Positions 13,129 through 14,074 of a stretch of 14,074 bases of DNA are shown here, in pieces (positions within the stretch are counted from its first letter, which is position 1; every line of letters starts with the position of its first letter). This DNA comes from an uncultured Oscillospiraceae bacterium. Lineage in GTDB: Bacteria; Bacillota; Clostridia; Oscillospirales; Oscillospiraceae. The stretch covers positions 1 through 14,074 of the forward strand of contig CAAENU010000191.1 in the NCBI GenBank assembly GCA_900757415.1. The letters run 5' to 3'. The translations under genes were made by a program, and so were the position numbers. The notes beneath the pieces were generated by a model. The model saw nothing but the letters and a program-made list of their open reading frames with translations, was not told the DNA's origin and made no database searches.

Positions 13129-13518
13129 TCAACCGCATGTTTTGCTTGCCAGACAGGCGTTGCAGCAGCCATAAAAGGTTACGCTGTATCCGTCCTCCCT
13201 GCCGACTGAGGTGAGATTCGGTATCTCCACCGGGATGTGCGGCAGGTCAAGCACCGCGCCGCAGGCGCGGCAGATAAAATGTCCATGGGGCACCACGTTG
13301 CCGTCATAGCGATCCTCGCCGTTTACGCTGCCGATCACCTGCACCGCGCCCTCGCTGCGGAAGCGGGCCAAATTACGGTATACTGTGGCAAGAGACAGAT
13401 CCGGGATCTGCGGCTTGAGTTGGGAATAGACCCATTCGACCGAGGGGTGGCAAGTGGTGGAGCGGAGACATTGCAGGATGGCTTCCCGCTTGGGACTGTA
13501 TCGTGTGGCCTGCTGCAT
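13129..13518 (-). CDS. perR: PerR-type peroxide-responsive Fur-family repressor
   Basis: 129 aa, slightly short for the family. The winged-helix DNA-binding region includes HPSVEWVYSQLK and DLSLATVYRNLARF (recognition helix, about 40-53). Regulatory metal ligands match Bacillus PerR: His24, Asp72, His78, His80 and Asp91 (in DRYDGNVVPHGHF and VLDLPH). The structural zinc site is CRAC (83/86) and CNAC (119/122). PerR senses H2O2 by metal-catalysed His oxidation and then releases DNA. GGAGG lies 6 nt before the ATG. A promoter and a Fur-box-like site lie upstream, suggesting autoregulation and control of the downstream rubrerythrin gene. Confidence 0.93.
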   Translation of the reverse strand: MQQATRYSPKREAILQCLRSTTCHPSVEWVYSQLKPQIPDLSLATVYRNLARFRSEGAVQVIGSVNGEDRYDGNVVPHGHFICRACGAVLDLPHIPVEIPNLTSVGREDGYSVTFYGCCNACLASKTCG

Positions 13519-13537
13519 ATTGATCCTCCGTTCTAGT

Positions 13538-13552
13538 CGCTAACAATTATCG
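13538..13552 (-). promoter_or_regulatory. Candidate PerR/Fur box at the perR promoter
   Basis: On the minus strand CGATAAT-T-GTTAGCG resembles the 7-1-7 Fur/PerR pattern: the left half matches TGATAAT at 6 of 7, the right half matches ATTATCA at 4 of 7. It lies just downstream of the -10 box, overlapping the expected transcript start, a suitable place for repression. The match is partial. Confidence 0.4.
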
Positions 13553-13743
13553 TTTGCATTAGTATAGTAACACAGCTTCTTACATTTGTAAAGACCCTTT
13601 TGCAAATTTTTTTCAAAAATTTTTCGGCACGCATTCACAAACTGTCGCTGTGGGGGGGTGCCGTCAAGATTTATGGGGAACGGGATGGTCGCCACGCCGT
13701 ATTCCGGGTGGCTGGGGTTACTGAGAACCGCTTGAATCATCAT
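13540..13743 (-). pseudogene. Truncated ArdA-like antirestriction gene start
   Basis: The ATG overlaps the stop of the 65-aa gene (ATGA). The first 24 codons, MMIQAVLSNPSHPEYG followed by VATIPFPI, read like the N-terminus of ArdA-type antirestriction proteins of clostridial conjugative elements (recalled, not searched). After codon 24 (13672) the sequence changes to an unrelated Lys/Asn-rich frame that runs into the perR promoter and stops at 13540. ArdA is normally about 160-170 aa, so this is a 5' remnant cut off near 13672. A run of seven C on the coding strand (13658-13652) lies just after the break, but frame slippage alone would not restore an ArdA-like sequence there. Confidence 0.45.
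13564..13592 (-). promoter_or_regulatory. Promoter of perR-rubrerythrin
   Basis: On the minus strand, TTTACA (13592-13587), a 17-nt spacer and TACTAT (13569-13564). Upstream A/T tracts (about 13602-13624) could act as an UP element. Confidence 0.7.
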
Positions 13744-13937
13744 TTGCGTCTCCTTACTATTTCTTCCATATCCGTGCGCAGACAGTCTCCACCCCGGTGC
13801 CAGCAAACAATACCGTGGGCGGGGTAAGGGCATCCACGGCATCGCTCGTTTTCGGTGCAAAACACCGGCTCCGGCGGCTTCGGCACAAATGCCGTGCTCC
13901 TGCGTTTGTCTACACTTTGTCTGATCCCATCGCTCAT
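13740..13937 (-). CDS. Small Cys-rich protein, probable mobile-element gene
   Basis: 65 aa from MSDGIRQSVDKRRSTAF; GGAGG lies 5 nt before the ATG, favouring it over an in-frame ATG seven codons earlier. The core FCTENERCRGCPYPAHGIVC is followed by a DCLRTDMEEI tail, with Cys at 27, 33, 36, 45 and 52, suggesting metal binding (inference). The CPYPxHG and CLRTDM elements recall short proteins encoded in clostridial integrative elements near ardA; I cannot name a family. It overlaps the truncated ardA-like start by four bases (ATGA), so the two were once translationally coupled. Function unknown. Confidence 0.6.
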   Translation of the reverse strand: MSDGIRQSVDKRRSTAFVPKPPEPVFCTENERCRGCPYPAHGIVCWHRGGDCLRTDMEEIVRRRK

Positions 13938-13982
13938 GTGTTCCTCCCTTCGGGTCACGCCCGATTATTTGTCCCGAAATCA

Positions 13983-14007
13983 AAACCTCCGGCTAAGCCG
14001 GAGGTTT
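13983..14007 (-). terminator. Possible terminator at the mobile-element edge
   Basis: Perfect 11-bp stem AAACCTCCGGC/GCCGGAGGTTT with a 3-nt loop. On the minus strand it ends in TTTTG; the plus strand has only TTT. It could end a transcript arriving from beyond the right edge, before the 65-aa gene. Confidence 0.5.
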
Positions 14008-14012
14008 GATCT

Positions 14013-14072
14013 GGCCCTATAAGGGCCTATTACGGACGAAGCCCCTTAAGGGGCCCGAAAGGTCTGCCGACC
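14013..14072. repeat. Cluster of three short perfect hairpins
   Basis: GGCCCT-ATA-AGGGCC (14013-14027), GCCCCTTAAGGGGC (14041-14054) and GGTC-TGCC-GACC (14061-14072) follow one another directly after the 13983-14007 hairpin. No gene is visible here. The cluster may be a structured leader or an element end; the window stops before this can be settled. Confidence 0.55.
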
Positions 14073-14074
14073 GC

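Noticed and set aside
13056..13132. Independent rubrerythrin promoter from TTGACA at 13132-13127
   Set aside because: No acceptable -10 box lies 16-18 nt downstream; the AATTATAC further on is too distant to pair with it.

Overview
The window looks like a chromosomal segment of a strict-anaerobe Firmicute of the Oscillospiraceae/Ruminococcaceae type. The evidence is high-GC coding sequence, a T-box leader, a PerR plus rubredoxin-type rubrerythrin pair, clostridial small-protein families (DUF6472, DUF6198-like), a DUF11 repeat protein, and several families of short palindromic interspersed repeats. No rRNA, tRNA, CRISPR array or intact transposase gene was seen.

Layout. (1) 1-3360: a minus-strand Trp unit. 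A consensus promoter (3201-3229) drives a T-box leader with a UGG (Trp) specifier and a strong terminator, followed by trpS and an orphan trpB2-type gene. A ~250-bp repeat (copy 1 of family A) lies between the T-box terminator and trpS, and an 84-bp cruciform repeat (family B) lies upstream of the promoter. (2) 3396-4409: a minus-strand radical SAM gene, with a 121-bp MITE-like repeat (family C) just upstream of its start. (3) 4508-5349: a tandem OB-fold SSB-like gene, then a 56-aa Cys-containing gene with its own promoter. Repeat A copy 2, inverted relative to copy 1, begins five bases after that gene. (4) 5688-6542: a DUF11 repeat protein, converging on a TrmH/SpoU rRNA methyltransferase gene (6601-7425, minus) across a bidirectional terminator. 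(5) 7667-10554: the most interesting region. A sigma-A-like promoter, a 49-codon leader ORF rich in Tyr/aromatic codons, a mutually exclusive antiterminator/terminator pair, then a ~12-TM permease and an M20D amidohydrolase. This has the architecture of ribosome-mediated attenuation by aromatic amino acids, probably Tyr. (6) 10593-12142: a membrane protein preceded by a promoter and a second leader terminator, then an iron-sulfur-flavoprotein-like gene with its own promoter. (7) 12423-13592: a minus-strand perR-rubrerythrin unit for peroxide/oxygen defence. (8) 13540-14074: what looks like the eroded edge of an integrative element, with a 65-aa Cys-rich gene, a truncated ardA-like start and a cluster of hairpins abutting the perR promoter.

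How they fit together. Two separate units appear to be controlled by aromatic amino-acid supply through different RNA mechanisms: a T-box (uncharged tRNA-Trp) for trpS/trpB2, and a leader-peptide attenuator for the permease/amidohydrolase pair. The second pair could scavenge an N-acyl or peptide-linked amino acid, by import followed by intracellular amide hydrolysis. Several start sites were moved inward from the longest open frame because a good ribosome binding site sits in front of a downstream ATG: trpS, radical SAM, SSB-like, TrmH, permease, membrane protein, rubrerythrin and the 65-aa gene.
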